A stretch of 64,000 nucleotides of DNA from VGDP01 sp964530335 (lineage in GTDB: Bacteria > Pseudomonadota > Alphaproteobacteria > SP197), in NCBI GenBank assembly GCA_964530335.1, contig CAZGYG010000005.1, positions 1 through 64,000 of the forward strand, in the 5' to 3' direction. Each line of letters opens with the position of its first letter. Positions within the stretch are counted from its first letter, which is position 1. The translations under genes were made by a program, and so were the position numbers. Below, in pieces: positions 1 through 7,265 of this stretch. The notes below the pieces were generated by a model. The model saw only the letters and a list, made by a program, of their open reading frames with translations. It did not search any database and had not been told where the DNA came from.

Positions 1-67
1 TGTTCGGCAACAGAGGCTCCATGATCGACCATTCGAAGTCCGTGATCTCGTAGCGACGTGCGGTCAT
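1..67 (-). CDS. IS5-family transposase, N-terminal fragment
   Basis: Only the first 22 codons are present; the gene continues beyond position 1. The peptide begins MTARRYEITDFEWSIMEPLL, which matches the conserved start of IS5-family (IS427-type) DDE transposases, where this segment leads the DUF4096 N-terminal domain. A purine-rich stretch lies upstream of the ATG. The catalytic DDE residues are outside the window, so whether the transposase is intact cannot be judged. Confidence 0.8.
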   Translation of the reverse strand, partial: MTARRYEITDFEWSIMEPLLPN

Positions 68-120
68 CCTCGTTCCTCCCCAACGAGGTTGAATCACCGT
101 TCGCTCGATTTGTGAATCCC
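1..120 (-). mobile_element. End of an IS5-family insertion sequence, cut by the window edge
   Basis: The left edge holds the start of an IS5-like transposase reading out of the window, preceded by about 50 bases of terminal sequence. Read on the minus strand, that terminal sequence begins near GGGATTCACAAATC, and the hexamer GATTCA occurs twice in it. The other end lies outside the window, so the terminal inverted repeat and target duplication cannot be confirmed and the boundary at 120 is an estimate. The element lies immediately downstream of serS, where related alphaproteobacteria often carry surE, so it may mark a break in that cluster. Confidence 0.65.
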
Positions 121-145
121 ATTTATGAGTTCATGGCCTAGGGCC

Positions 146-1426
146 CTACCCGTCCCTCGGCGTGATCCGCTCGAGTCCGCCCATGTAGGCGCGCAGCGCG
201 TCCGGCACGGTCACCGTGCCGTCGGCCTCCTGGTAGTTTTCGAGCACCGCGATCAGCGCGCGACCCACCGCGATGCCCGAGCCGTTGAGGCTGTGGACGA
301 ACCGCGTTCCCTTTGTCCCCTTGGCGCGGCAGCGCGCCTTCATGCGCCGGGCCTGGAAGTCGCCGCAGTTCGAGCAGCTCGAAATCTCGCGGTACGTTCC
401 TTGCCCCGGCAGCCAGACCTCCAGGTCGTAGGTCTTGCGCGCGGCGAAACCCATGTCCCCGGTCGAGAGCAGGAACACCCGGTACGCCAGGCCGAGCCGC
501 TTCAGCACCTCTTCGGCGCACGCGGTCATGCGCTCGTGCTCGGCCTCCGACTGCTCGGGCGTCGTGATACTGACCAGCTCCACCTTGTAGAACTGGTGCT
601 GGCGCAACATGCCGCGGGTGTCGCGCCCCGACGCGCCGGCCTCGGAGCGGAAACACGGCGTCCAAGCGGTGAAGCGCAATGGCAGCCGTTCCTCGTCGAC
701 GACCTCGCCGGCCACCAGGTTGGTCAGCGGCATCTCGGCGGTCGGGATCAGCCAGTAGTCATTGGTCGTGCGGAACAGGTCGGCGGCGAACTTCGGCAGG
801 TTGCCGGTGCCATACGCGGTCGCCTCGCGCACGATGAGCGGCGGGCTGACTTCCTCGTAGCCGAACTCGCGGCTGTGCAGGTCGAGCATGAACGCCGCGA
901 GCGCGCGTTCGAGCCGGGCAAGTGGCCCGCTCAACACCGTGAAGCGTGCGCCGGCCAGCTTCGCCGCGCGCTCGAAGTCCATCCAGCCCAGCGACTCGCC
1001 CAGCTCGAAGTGCTCCTTGGGCTTGAACGGGAACTCCCGCGGCGTGCCCCAGCGCCGGACCTCGCGGCCGTCGTCGTAGCGCGCCCCGACCGGCACCTTG
1101 GCGTCCGGCACGTTTGACAAGGTCTCCAGCACCCCGTCGAGCTCGGCGCTCGCCTGGCGCTCCTCGTCCTCGGCCGCTTGCGCCTCGTCCTTCAGCCGCG
1201 CGACCTCGGCCAGGATCGGCGCCGGGTCCTCGCCCTTGTGCTTGGCCTGGCCGATCCGACGGCTCGCCTCGTTGCGCCTGGCCTGGGTCTCCTGGAACCG
1301 GGTCTTGGCCGCGCGCACGCGCCCGTCGAGCGCGAGGATGCGCGCCGCCGTCGGTTCGGCCCCCCGATCCGCGAGCGCGCGATCGAGCGCGTCGGGGTGG
1401 TCGCGAATCCAGGCGATGTCGAGCAT
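146..1426 (-). CDS. serS: Seryl-tRNA synthetase
   Basis: Charges tRNA-Ser, and selenocysteine tRNA where present, with serine in the cytoplasm. The 426-residue length is normal for the bacterial enzyme. Residues about 25-105 form the long antiparallel coiled-coil arm that grips the tRNA. The class II core carries motif 2 (FRSEAGASGRDTRG) in the middle of the protein and motif 3 (GSGIAVGRALIAVLE) from about residue 382. It is the last gene of the dgt-argS-nagZ-scpAB-tatABC-serS neighbourhood, 58 bases downstream of tatC on the same strand, and probably belongs to the same transcription unit. The ATG at 1426 gives the family-typical MLDI start. Confidence 0.97.
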   Translation of the reverse strand: MLDIAWIRDHPDALDRALADRGAEPTAARILALDGRVRAAKTRFQETQARRNEASRRIGQAKHKGEDPAPILAEVARLKDEAQAAEDEERQASAELDGVLETLSNVPDAKVPVGARYDDGREVRRWGTPREFPFKPKEHFELGESLGWMDFERAAKLAGARFTVLSGPLARLERALAAFMLDLHSREFGYEEVSPPLIVREATAYGTGNLPKFAADLFRTTNDYWLIPTAEMPLTNLVAGEVVDEERLPLRFTAWTPCFRSEAGASGRDTRGMLRQHQFYKVELVSITTPEQSEAEHERMTACAEEVLKRLGLAYRVFLLSTGDMGFAARKTYDLEVWLPGQGTYREISSCSNCGDFQARRMKARCRAKGTKGTRFVHSLNGSGIAVGRALIAVLENYQEADGTVTVPDALRAYMGGLERITPRDG

Positions 1427-1484
1427 GGGCGTTCCTCGTCGCCCCTTCTATAGGGCACGCCGCCGAGCGTCCACGGAGCCGGCG

Positions 1485-2375
1485 TCAACGAGTCTCGTTG
1501 AAGTCGGTTTCCGGGAAGTCATCGATCGGCGCCGACGCGCCTCCGGCCCCGGCGGCGACCGGCGCGCCCGCGCTCATTCCGGCAGCGGCGTCAGCGGCCG
1601 CCTCGGCCTTCGCCCGCCGGCGCTCGACGATGCGGGCGCACACGATCGATATTTCGTAGAGCAGGATGAGCGGCAGGGCGAGGCCGATCTGGCTGAACGG
1701 GTCCGGCGGCGTGATCACCGCCGCGACGATGAACGCGCCGACGATCGCGTACTTGCGCGCGCCTGAAAGCCCGGCCGCGGAGACGAACCCGACGCGGGCC
1801 AGCAGCGTGATGATCAGCGGCATCTGGAACGCCGCGCCGAACGCGAGCAGGAAGGTCAGGAGCAGATTGAAGTATTCGCTGACCCGCGTCTCCAGCTCGA
1901 TGGCCAGGCTGCCCGGCTCGGCCCGTTCCTGGAACGTCAGGAAGAAGTCGAGCGCCACCGGGTAGAAGCCGTAATAGACGACCGCCGCGCCGATCAGGAA
2001 CAGGACAGGGCCGATGGCCAGGAACGGCAGCGCCGCCAGCTTCTCGCGCCGGTACATGCCAGGCGCCACGAACAACCAGAGTTGATAGGCGATGAGCGGG
2101 AACGCGACGCCCAGCCCGACCGCGAACGCCACCTTGACCAGGGTGAAGAAGAACTCGATCGGGCTGGTGAAGATCATCCGCGCGTCCGGATAGTTGGCGC
2201 GCTGGAACGCCTCGTAGAGCGGAATCTGCAGGAACCGGAAGATCGGCTTGGCCACGACGAACGCCGCGACGAAGCAGACCAGCAGCGCGATCACCGAGCG
2301 GATCAGCCGTTTGCGCAGATCGATCAGGTGATCGATCAGCGGACGCTTGGTGTCGTCGATGTCCTTGATGACCAT
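1485..2375 (-). CDS. tatC: Sec-independent protein translocase subunit TatC
   Basis: TatC is the polytopic inner-membrane receptor that, with TatB, recognises twin-arginine signal peptides and passes folded proteins to TatA. The 296-residue protein has the cytoplasmic N-terminal segment (HLIDLRKRLIRS) followed by six hydrophobic segments and the conserved FTSPIEFF and PLIAYQLW regions. The C-terminal tail after about residue 245 is a long alanine-rich, low-complexity extension longer than that of E. coli TatC. It is the third gene of a tatA-tatB-tatC operon, 27 bases after tatB. At least one likely substrate, the polyamine-binding protein at 15472-16614, is in this window. Confidence 0.97.
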   Translation of the reverse strand: MVIKDIDDTKRPLIDHLIDLRKRLIRSVIALLVCFVAAFVVAKPIFRFLQIPLYEAFQRANYPDARMIFTSPIEFFFTLVKVAFAVGLGVAFPLIAYQLWLFVAPGMYRREKLAALPFLAIGPVLFLIGAAVVYYGFYPVALDFFLTFQERAEPGSLAIELETRVSEYFNLLLTFLLAFGAAFQMPLIITLLARVGFVSAAGLSGARKYAIVGAFIVAAVITPPDPFSQIGLALPLILLYEISIVCARIVERRRAKAEAAADAAAGMSAGAPVAAGAGGASAPIDDFPETDFNETR

Positions 2376-2402
2376 GACGTCGCGGGCGTGGGGGCGCGCC
2401 GA

Positions 2403-2804
2403 TCAGGCGCGGGATACCGGATCGGGTTCGCGGGGCGTCGGCGTGCTTGCCGGTTCCGCCGGTCCGGGCGCACCGGGCGCCGCGGCGCGCAGTTCGCCAT
2501 TCGATTTGGCCGACGCTTGCGCCGGTTCAGGCGTCGGCTTCTCTGTCGCGCCGCCGAACACGGCCTTCTTGATCTGGGTCGTCGGGTTCAGGCTCGCGAC
2601 GCCCTGGACCTGGCGCTTGAGGTCGTCGACCCCCGCCTCGCGCGCCAACTGGTCCATGCCGCGCTGGAACTCGTTGGCGAGCCGGCGCGCCTTGCCCATC
2701 CACTGGCCCAAGGTGCGCAGGATGCGCGGAAGGTCCTTGGGGCCGATGACGATCAGCGCCAGCACGACGATGACCGCCATCTCGGTCCACGATATGCCCA
2801 GCAC
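2403..2804 (-). CDS. tatB: Sec-independent protein translocase subunit TatB
   Basis: Partner of TatC in the twin-arginine receptor complex. The protein has one N-terminal membrane segment (about residues 5-21) ending in the conserved IGPKDLPRILRTLGQW hinge and amphipathic helix, then a charged and proline/alanine-rich C-terminal region. At 133 residues it is longer than TatA and has the TatB-type Glu near the start of the membrane helix (TEMAVI), which separates it from the TatA upstream. It sits between tatA (28 bases) and tatC (27 bases) on the same strand. Confidence 0.95.
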   Translation of the reverse strand: MLGISWTEMAVIVVLALIVIGPKDLPRILRTLGQWMGKARRLANEFQRGMDQLAREAGVDDLKRQVQGVASLNPTTQIKKAVFGGATEKPTPEPAQASAKSNGELRAAAPGAPGPAEPASTPTPREPDPVSRA

Positions 2805-2832
2805 GTTCGTGCGCCCCCTTGAGGGCCCGGCC

Positions 2833-3069
2833 TCAGCGTTCGACCACCTTGTCCTTGCCGACCACCGGCGCGGACGCCGCTTCGCCGGTCACCTGCTTGG
2901 GCGAGACCGCCTCGGCGTCCTCATCGCCCTTGTCTTCCTTCATGCCGTACTTGAACGCCTTGATGCCCTTGGCCAAATCGCCCATCACGGCGGGTATCCG
3001 GTTGCGCCCGAACAGCAGCACCACGATGATCAGGACGATCAACCAATGCCAAATACTGAACGATCCCAT
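2833..3069 (-). CDS. tatA: Sec-independent protein translocase subunit TatA
   Basis: TatA oligomers form the conduit or membrane-weakening assembly of the Tat system. The 78-residue protein has a short N-terminal membrane helix (WHWLIVLIIVVLLF), then the glycine-containing hinge and amphipathic helix GDLAKGIKAFKYGMKE, then a charged tail. Size and layout match TatA/E proteins. It is the first gene of tatABC. An A-rich/G-rich stretch before the ATG (minus strand GGAGGAAC) is a good ribosome binding site. Confidence 0.95.
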   Translation of the reverse strand: MGSFSIWHWLIVLIIVVLLFGRNRIPAVMGDLAKGIKAFKYGMKEDKGDEDAEAVSPKQVTGEAASAPVVGKDKVVER

Positions 3070-3161
3070 CGACTTAGTTCCTCCATGGCGGCATGCCTGG
3101 CGCGCCGACGGATGATGTCAGAACGCTCGGGGCATGGCAACGAAGCTGCGTTGCGGCCGAC

Positions 3162-4283
3162 TTACCGCTTTTCTGGCGGCTTATCTGGCCGATCTTCGTG
3201 TCCAGTGCAAGGGAAGACCAGCGCCGCGCGCGGCGCCACCGCCAGTCCGACCCGGCAGCCGACGGCGGGGGCGGCGGCCCGGGCCAGGCGGGCGCGCACC
3301 TCGCCGCCCTGGTCGAGCCTCAGGTCGACGACGATCTCCGCGCCCAGCGAATGGCGGCCCAGCACCGTGGCCGGCGCGCCGTGGTCCATGTCGCCGATGA
3401 CCACGTCCTCGGGGCGCACCAGCACATCGACCAGGGTGCCGTCGCCGATGCCGGCCGCACCGTGAACACCCAGGGCCGAGACCGCGTTGCCGCGCTCGAC
3501 CGTGGCGTGGAAGCCGTTGACGAAGCCGAGGAACTTGGTGACGAACGCGCTCGCCGGCCGGGCATAGACCGAATCCGGCGTGTCGACCTGCACCAGGCGC
3601 CCGTCGCGCATGACGGCGATCCGGTCGGCCAGGAACATCGCTTCCTCGGCGTCGTGGGTCACGATCAGCGTCGTCGCGCCCGCCTGGCGAAGGATCGCCA
3701 GGGTTTCCGAGCGCACGCTTTCGCGCAGCCGGATATCCAGATTGGAGAACGGCTCGTCGAGCAGGAGGATGCGCGGGTCCGGGGCCAGGGCGCGCGCCAG
3801 GGCGACGCGCTGCTGCTCGCCGCCCGAAAGCATGTGCGGGTAGCTTGCCGCATGCTGGGCCATGCCGACCCGCTCGAGGTGCTCCCTCGCCCGCGCGCGG
3901 CGTTGCGCCGGCGCCAGGTCGCCGAGCCCGAACGCGACGTTGGCCAGGGCGTCGAGGTGCGGGAACAAGGCGTAGTCCTGGAATACGAAGCCGATCCGCC
4001 GCCGCTCGGGCGGCACCTCATGGCCGGGTTCCGCAACCACCCGGCCCTCGATCACGATGCGGCCGGCCTGAAGCGGTTCCAGACCCGCGGCCAGGCGCAG
4101 CAGCGTGGTCTTGCCACAACCCGACGGGCCGAGCAGGCAAGCGATCTCGCCGGCCGCCAGGCTCAGTGTCACGGCATCGAGCACCCGGCGCGCGCCGAAC
4201 GCGTGGCTGACCCGCTCGAGCCCGAGCACGGACTGCGGCGTCCCGGGCCGCGTCGCCGGGTTCTCGTTCAATCCTAACGCCAT
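3162..4283 (-). CDS. Iron(III)/sulfate-type ABC transporter ATP-binding protein, orphan
   Basis: Cytoplasmic ATPase of a binding-protein-dependent importer in the FbpC/PotA/CysA class. Walker A (GPSGCGKTT) is at residues 52-60, the ABC signature is LSGGEQQRVALARAL, Walker B is ILLLDEP, and a TOBE-like C-terminal domain follows. The Q-loop region QDYALFPHLDALANVAFGL is the FbpC type. The frame stays open to 4625, but similarity begins only after the ATG at 4283 and the extra 5' part covers a repeat element, so 4283 is the likely start (373 aa). No permease or binding protein is adjacent. The metal assignment is inferred from the subfamily only. It lies between scpB and tatA, a position normally free of transporter genes. 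Confidence 0.85.
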   Translation of the reverse strand: MALGLNENPATRPGTPQSVLGLERVSHAFGARRVLDAVTLSLAAGEIACLLGPSGCGKTTLLRLAAGLEPLQAGRIVIEGRVVAEPGHEVPPERRRIGFVFQDYALFPHLDALANVAFGLGDLAPAQRRARAREHLERVGMAQHAASYPHMLSGGEQQRVALARALAPDPRILLLDEPFSNLDIRLRESVRSETLAILRQAGATTLIVTHDAEEAMFLADRIAVMRDGRLVQVDTPDSVYARPASAFVTKFLGFVNGFHATVERGNAVSALGVHGAAGIGDGTLVDVLVRPEDVVIGDMDHGAPATVLGRHSLGAEIVVDLRLDQGGEVRARLARAAAPAVGCRVGLAVAPRAALVFPCTGHEDRPDKPPEKR

Positions 4284-4355
4284 GCCTGCCTCGGTGGCCG
4301 CGCGCCCTTTTGCCGCAACAAAGCAGGTTGCGTTTAGGTGGGCCGTCCGCCGCTT

Positions 4356-4456
4356 GTCCTTCGAGACGCCGCTTTGCGGCTCCTCAGGACGAACGGATTG
4401 GAAAATAGCCGTTCGTGGTGAGGAGCTTGCGCAGCAAGCGTCTCGAACCACGAGCG
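4356..4456. repeat. REP-like palindromic pair, head-to-head
   Basis: Two related palindromes lie next to each other in opposite orientation. The first, 4356-4390, has arms GTCCT/AGGAC around a GCCGC-TTT-GCGGC hairpin. The second, 4410-4456, has arms CGTTCGTGGT/ACCACGAGCG around CTTGC-GCA-GCAAG. Each contains GAGGAG followed after the hairpin by CGTCTCGAA. An inverted GAACGG/CCGTTC pair joins them. Elements with this GAGGAG...CGTCTCGAA signature are widespread intergenic repeats in alphaproteobacteria. Confidence 0.75.
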
Positions 4457-4747
4457 GCGTTACCGCACTTGCCGATCCAATCTCATCACATCGGGCGCTC
4501 GCCTGATAAGGTCGCCTGATAGGGGCCGCATGCGATATTGTGGTGCAATTCATTCGCACGCGCAACTTCTTATGTCCCGCTGCCTGCGGCCACCGTTCGT
4601 TCACCTTGAGTTGGCTCAACCACATTCGATGTTAAAAACCAACTCGATAATAAAGTGCAATGTCTTGAATCGGCTTATGAAATAGGCGCTATTGAATCTG
4701 GCGTCTCAATGCCGAATCGCGTCGTAACCCTGGCGTCAGCGCGTCGA
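4457..4747. other. Intergenic stretch of lower GC between scpB and the ABC ATPase
   Basis: About 290 bases with no convincing gene. From about 4530 to 4700 the sequence is visibly more AT-rich than anything nearby (for example TTAAAAACCAACTCGATAATAAAG). Short frames here have no family features. The base composition and the adjacent repeat suggest inserted or decaying DNA. It may hold the promoter of the orphan ABC ATPase, but no clear -35/-10 pair could be fixed. Confidence 0.5.
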
Positions 4748-5371
4748 CTAGGCGGGCTCGGCTTCTGCTTCCGGCTCGTCGTCGTCGCTGGAATCGTCGC
4801 CGTCGTCGTCGGGTGCCGTCGCGGCCAGCGCCGGCAGCAACGACACAGGCCCGAGCAGCCCCGAGGCCTTGAGCTCGCCCGCCCCCGGCAGGTCGTCAAT
4901 CGAGGCCAGGCCGAAGTGTTCGAGAAACTCGTCGGTCGTGACCCACAGCACCGGCCGGCCGGGCGCCTCGCGGTGGCCGCGCGGCTTGACCCAGCCCGCT
5001 TCGAGCAACAGGTCGAGCGTGCCCCGGCTGACCGAGACGCCGCGGATGTCCTCGACCTCGGCGCGCGTCACCGGCTGGTGATAGGCGACGATGGCGAGGG
5101 TCTCCAGCGCCGCGCGGCTGAGCTTGCGCGTAACTTCGACGTCGATGCGCAGCAGCGCGCCGAGATCGGGGGCGGAGCGAAACTGCCAGCGCCCGGCGAC
5201 CTCGACCAGGTTGACGCCGCGTTCGGCGTAGTCCCGCGCCAGTTCCGCCAGGACGTCCGCCGCCGCGACGGTGTCGGGCAGGCGGGTTTGAATCTCGTCC
5301 GCGTCCAGGGGCTCGGGCGCGGCGAACAGCAGGGCCTCGACCAGCCGCTTGTGCGGGACGGCATCGTTCAT
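4748..5371 (-). CDS. scpB: Segregation and condensation protein B
   Basis: ScpB is the winged-helix dimer that binds the kleisin ScpA in the SMC-ScpAB condensin complex and helps compact and segregate the chromosome. The 207-residue product shows the tandem winged-helix core, with typical blocks LVEALLFAAPEPLDADEI near the start and ALETLAIVAYHQPVTRAEVE in the second domain. The C-terminus ends in a strongly acidic, low-complexity tail (DDDGDDSSDDDEPEAEAE), absent from short homologues. The start ATG at 5371 overlaps the scpA stop (ATGA), implying translational coupling. The longer open frame upstream of this ATG is scpA read out of frame. Confidence 0.95.
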   Translation of the reverse strand: MNDAVPHKRLVEALLFAAPEPLDADEIQTRLPDTVAAADVLAELARDYAERGVNLVEVAGRWQFRSAPDLGALLRIDVEVTRKLSRAALETLAIVAYHQPVTRAEVEDIRGVSVSRGTLDLLLEAGWVKPRGHREAPGRPVLWVTTDEFLEHFGLASIDDLPGAGELKASGLLGPVSLLPALAATAPDDDGDDSSDDDEPEAEAEPA

Positions 5372-6204
5372 GGCGCGCTCGCTCGCCTGACGTAGATCGG
5401 GCCGAAGGCGCCGAGCTGGCGAAGCTGCAACACGCCTTCGCGCGCGAGCTCGAGGCTGGCGACCAGGGTCGAGGCGACCGCCGAACGCTCCATCAAGGCC
5501 TCGCCCGGCCCGGGCGGCAGAAACCGCCACAGCGTGTCCCACTCGGGCACGTCGGGCAGCAGGCGACGCAGGCGCTCAAGAGCTTCCTCGATGGTCACGA
5601 TCTGCAGCCGGCGGATGTGCAGGGTCTCGCGCACCTCGCCGCGCCGCTTCTGCTCGCCGTAGGCCTTGAGCAGCTCGAACAGGGTCGCCGCGAAGACGAT
5701 CGACCGTTCGATCGGCACGCCTTCCGGCGCGCCCCGCGCGAACACCTCGTGGCCGAGCCGCGGCCGCGCCATCAGCCGCTCGGCCGCGTCGCGCATCGCC
5801 TCGAGCCGGCGGAGCCGCAGCGCCAGCGCCTCGGCCAATTCCTCGGCGCTCGCCTCGTCCCGTTCCTCGGGCGGCAGCAGCAGGCGCGACTTGAGGTAGG
5901 CGAGCCACGCCGCCATCACCAGGTAATCGGCCGCGATGTCGAGCCGCGCCCGCCCGGCCGCGGCGATGAACGCGAGGTACTGATCGGCCAGCGCCAGGAT
6001 CGAGATGCGCTTGAGGTCGACCTTCTGGCGCCGCGCCAGCTCGAGCAGCACGTCGAGCGGGCCCTCGAACCCGGCGAGATCGACGACGAAGCGCGCGGCC
6101 TCGTCGAGCGGCGGCTCCCAGCCGTCCTCGCCCAGCGGTCGATCGATCTGCTCGCTCACCCGAACCTCGTCCCTACCCATGCGCCGATTCGGCCGCATTG
6201 TCAC
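5368..6204 (-). CDS. scpA: Segregation and condensation protein A
   Basis: Kleisin subunit of bacterial condensin: it bridges the SMC heads and carries ScpB. The 278-residue protein has the N-terminal block FEGPLDVLLELARRQKVDL and the C-terminal winged-helix portion ending near LRQLGAFGPIYVRR. It overlaps scpB by four bases and starts nine bases after the M50 protease gene, so the three are probably co-transcribed. Three in-frame ATGs lie close together (6204, 6198, 6180); the first is used here, but the third would also give a complete domain. Confidence 0.95.
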   Translation of the reverse strand: MTMRPNRRMGRDEVRVSEQIDRPLGEDGWEPPLDEAARFVVDLAGFEGPLDVLLELARRQKVDLKRISILALADQYLAFIAAAGRARLDIAADYLVMAAWLAYLKSRLLLPPEERDEASAEELAEALALRLRRLEAMRDAAERLMARPRLGHEVFARGAPEGVPIERSIVFAATLFELLKAYGEQKRRGEVRETLHIRRLQIVTIEEALERLRRLLPDVPEWDTLWRFLPPGPGEALMERSAVASTLVASLELAREGVLQLRQLGAFGPIYVRRASAP

Positions 6205-6213
6205 CAGCGCCCA

Positions 6214-6903
6214 TCAGCGCACCCCGGTCACGGCCAGGATGGCGCGGACCACGGCATCGACCGGCGGCCCCAGCAGCCGCGACGCGATGTTGAGGTCGCG
6301 GCCGATCTGTTCCCCGATCAGCGGCGGCAGCAGCAGCAGGCCGATCACGAGCAGCATGCCGTAGCGCTCGAGCCGGGCGACGCCGCGGTCGAGCGGCGGC
6401 GGCAACAGCCCGACCAGAACCCGCCCGCCGTCGAGCGGCGGTATCGGCAGCATGTTGAACACGCCGAGCACGACGTTCAGCATCAGCCCGTTGACCAGGT
6501 TCCTGGTCAACCACTCGCCGGTCGAGCCCGGCAGCAGGTCCGCGCCGTGCAGCGCGACCGCGCAGGCCAGCGCCAGCGCGAGGTTCATCGCCGGCCCGGC
6601 CGCCGCCACCAGCACCATGTCGCGCTTGACGTGCCGGAGCCTGCGGAAGTTGACCGGCACCGGCTTGGCGTAGCCGAACAGGAACGGCGCGCCGGCGATC
6701 AGAAGAATCCCGGGCAGCACCACGGTGCCCATGAGGTCGATGTGGCGCAGCGGGTTGAAGCTGACGCGCCCCATGCGCAGCGCCGTGTCGTCGCCGAGCC
6801 TGGACGCCACCCAGCCGTGCGCCGCCTCGTGGAAGGTGATGGCGAACAGCGCCGGCAACACCCAGGTCGTGGCCTGGTATATAATCGAGGAGAGATCGCC
6901 CAT
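6214..6903 (-). CDS. Site-2 protease-type (M50) membrane metalloprotease
   Basis: Integral-membrane zinc protease of the rhomboid-like YwhC/M50 branch, expected to cut transmembrane substrates within the bilayer. The HEAAH zinc motif (His25, Glu26, His29) lies in the first membrane segment, and the second motif (FNMLPIPPLDGGRVL), which provides the third zinc ligand Asp, is present. Four to five hydrophobic segments can be seen in 229 residues, and there is no PDZ domain, as is usual for this short class. It occupies the slot between nagZ and scpA of the conserved cluster, split from nagZ by the plus-strand helicase. Its substrate is unknown. Confidence 0.9.
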   Translation of the reverse strand: MGDLSSIIYQATTWVLPALFAITFHEAAHGWVASRLGDDTALRMGRVSFNPLRHIDLMGTVVLPGILLIAGAPFLFGYAKPVPVNFRRLRHVKRDMVLVAAAGPAMNLALALACAVALHGADLLPGSTGEWLTRNLVNGLMLNVVLGVFNMLPIPPLDGGRVLVGLLPPPLDRGVARLERYGMLLVIGLLLLPPLIGEQIGRDLNIASRLLGPPVDAVVRAILAVTGVR

Positions 6904-7265
6904 CTGAGGTCCGTTTCGACGTGCCTACGTGGCCCATCGGCGTGGCGAAGTCCAGCCCCGCGGCGCGGCGCGTCCCTTTATGATTTGGTCATGATCTGGC
7001 GGCGAGGACTTGACGAGTAGCGCGGCCAGGGCTTGACGAGTAGCGCGGATTGTGCGATTGGTACGGCCTCTCGGGGCGCTCCAGCCGCGTAGAAGTCGAC
7101 GTCCAACGTCGCTGCCTGTTGAGCGCCATTTACCGAAAACCCGATCGACCCAGGTTACGCGGGGTCCATCAATTCCGGCGACGGGCGCTTTGCGCCTCGG
7201 TTGCTGCGCCCTGACCGCGTTGCGCGGCGGGCAGCCGCGACCTCGCCTGTAAGGAACTTTACGAT
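6904..7265. other. Divergent intergenic region upstream of the DEAD-box helicase
   Basis: A 360-base gap between the divergently read M50 protease gene and the helicase gene. No convincing gene is present on either strand; the open frames are not conserved. The region carries a short direct repeat (7009-7048) and ends in a good ribosome binding site (AAGGAACTT) before the helicase ATG. Its length suggests a long 5' leader for the helicase mRNA, as is common for cold-inducible DEAD-box genes; that role is inferred. Confidence 0.5.
7009..7048 (+). repeat. 17-bp direct repeat, period 23, in the helicase leader
   Basis: CTTGACGAGTAGCGCGG occurs at 7009-7025 and again, identically, at 7032-7048. 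Each copy contains TTGAC, resembling a -35 element, so the two could act as alternative promoter elements or arise from a simple duplication. No further copy was seen. Confidence 0.6.

Noticed and set aside
4284..4625. N-terminal extension of the orphan ABC ATPase
   Set aside because: The extension is repeat-element DNA and has no similarity to the family.
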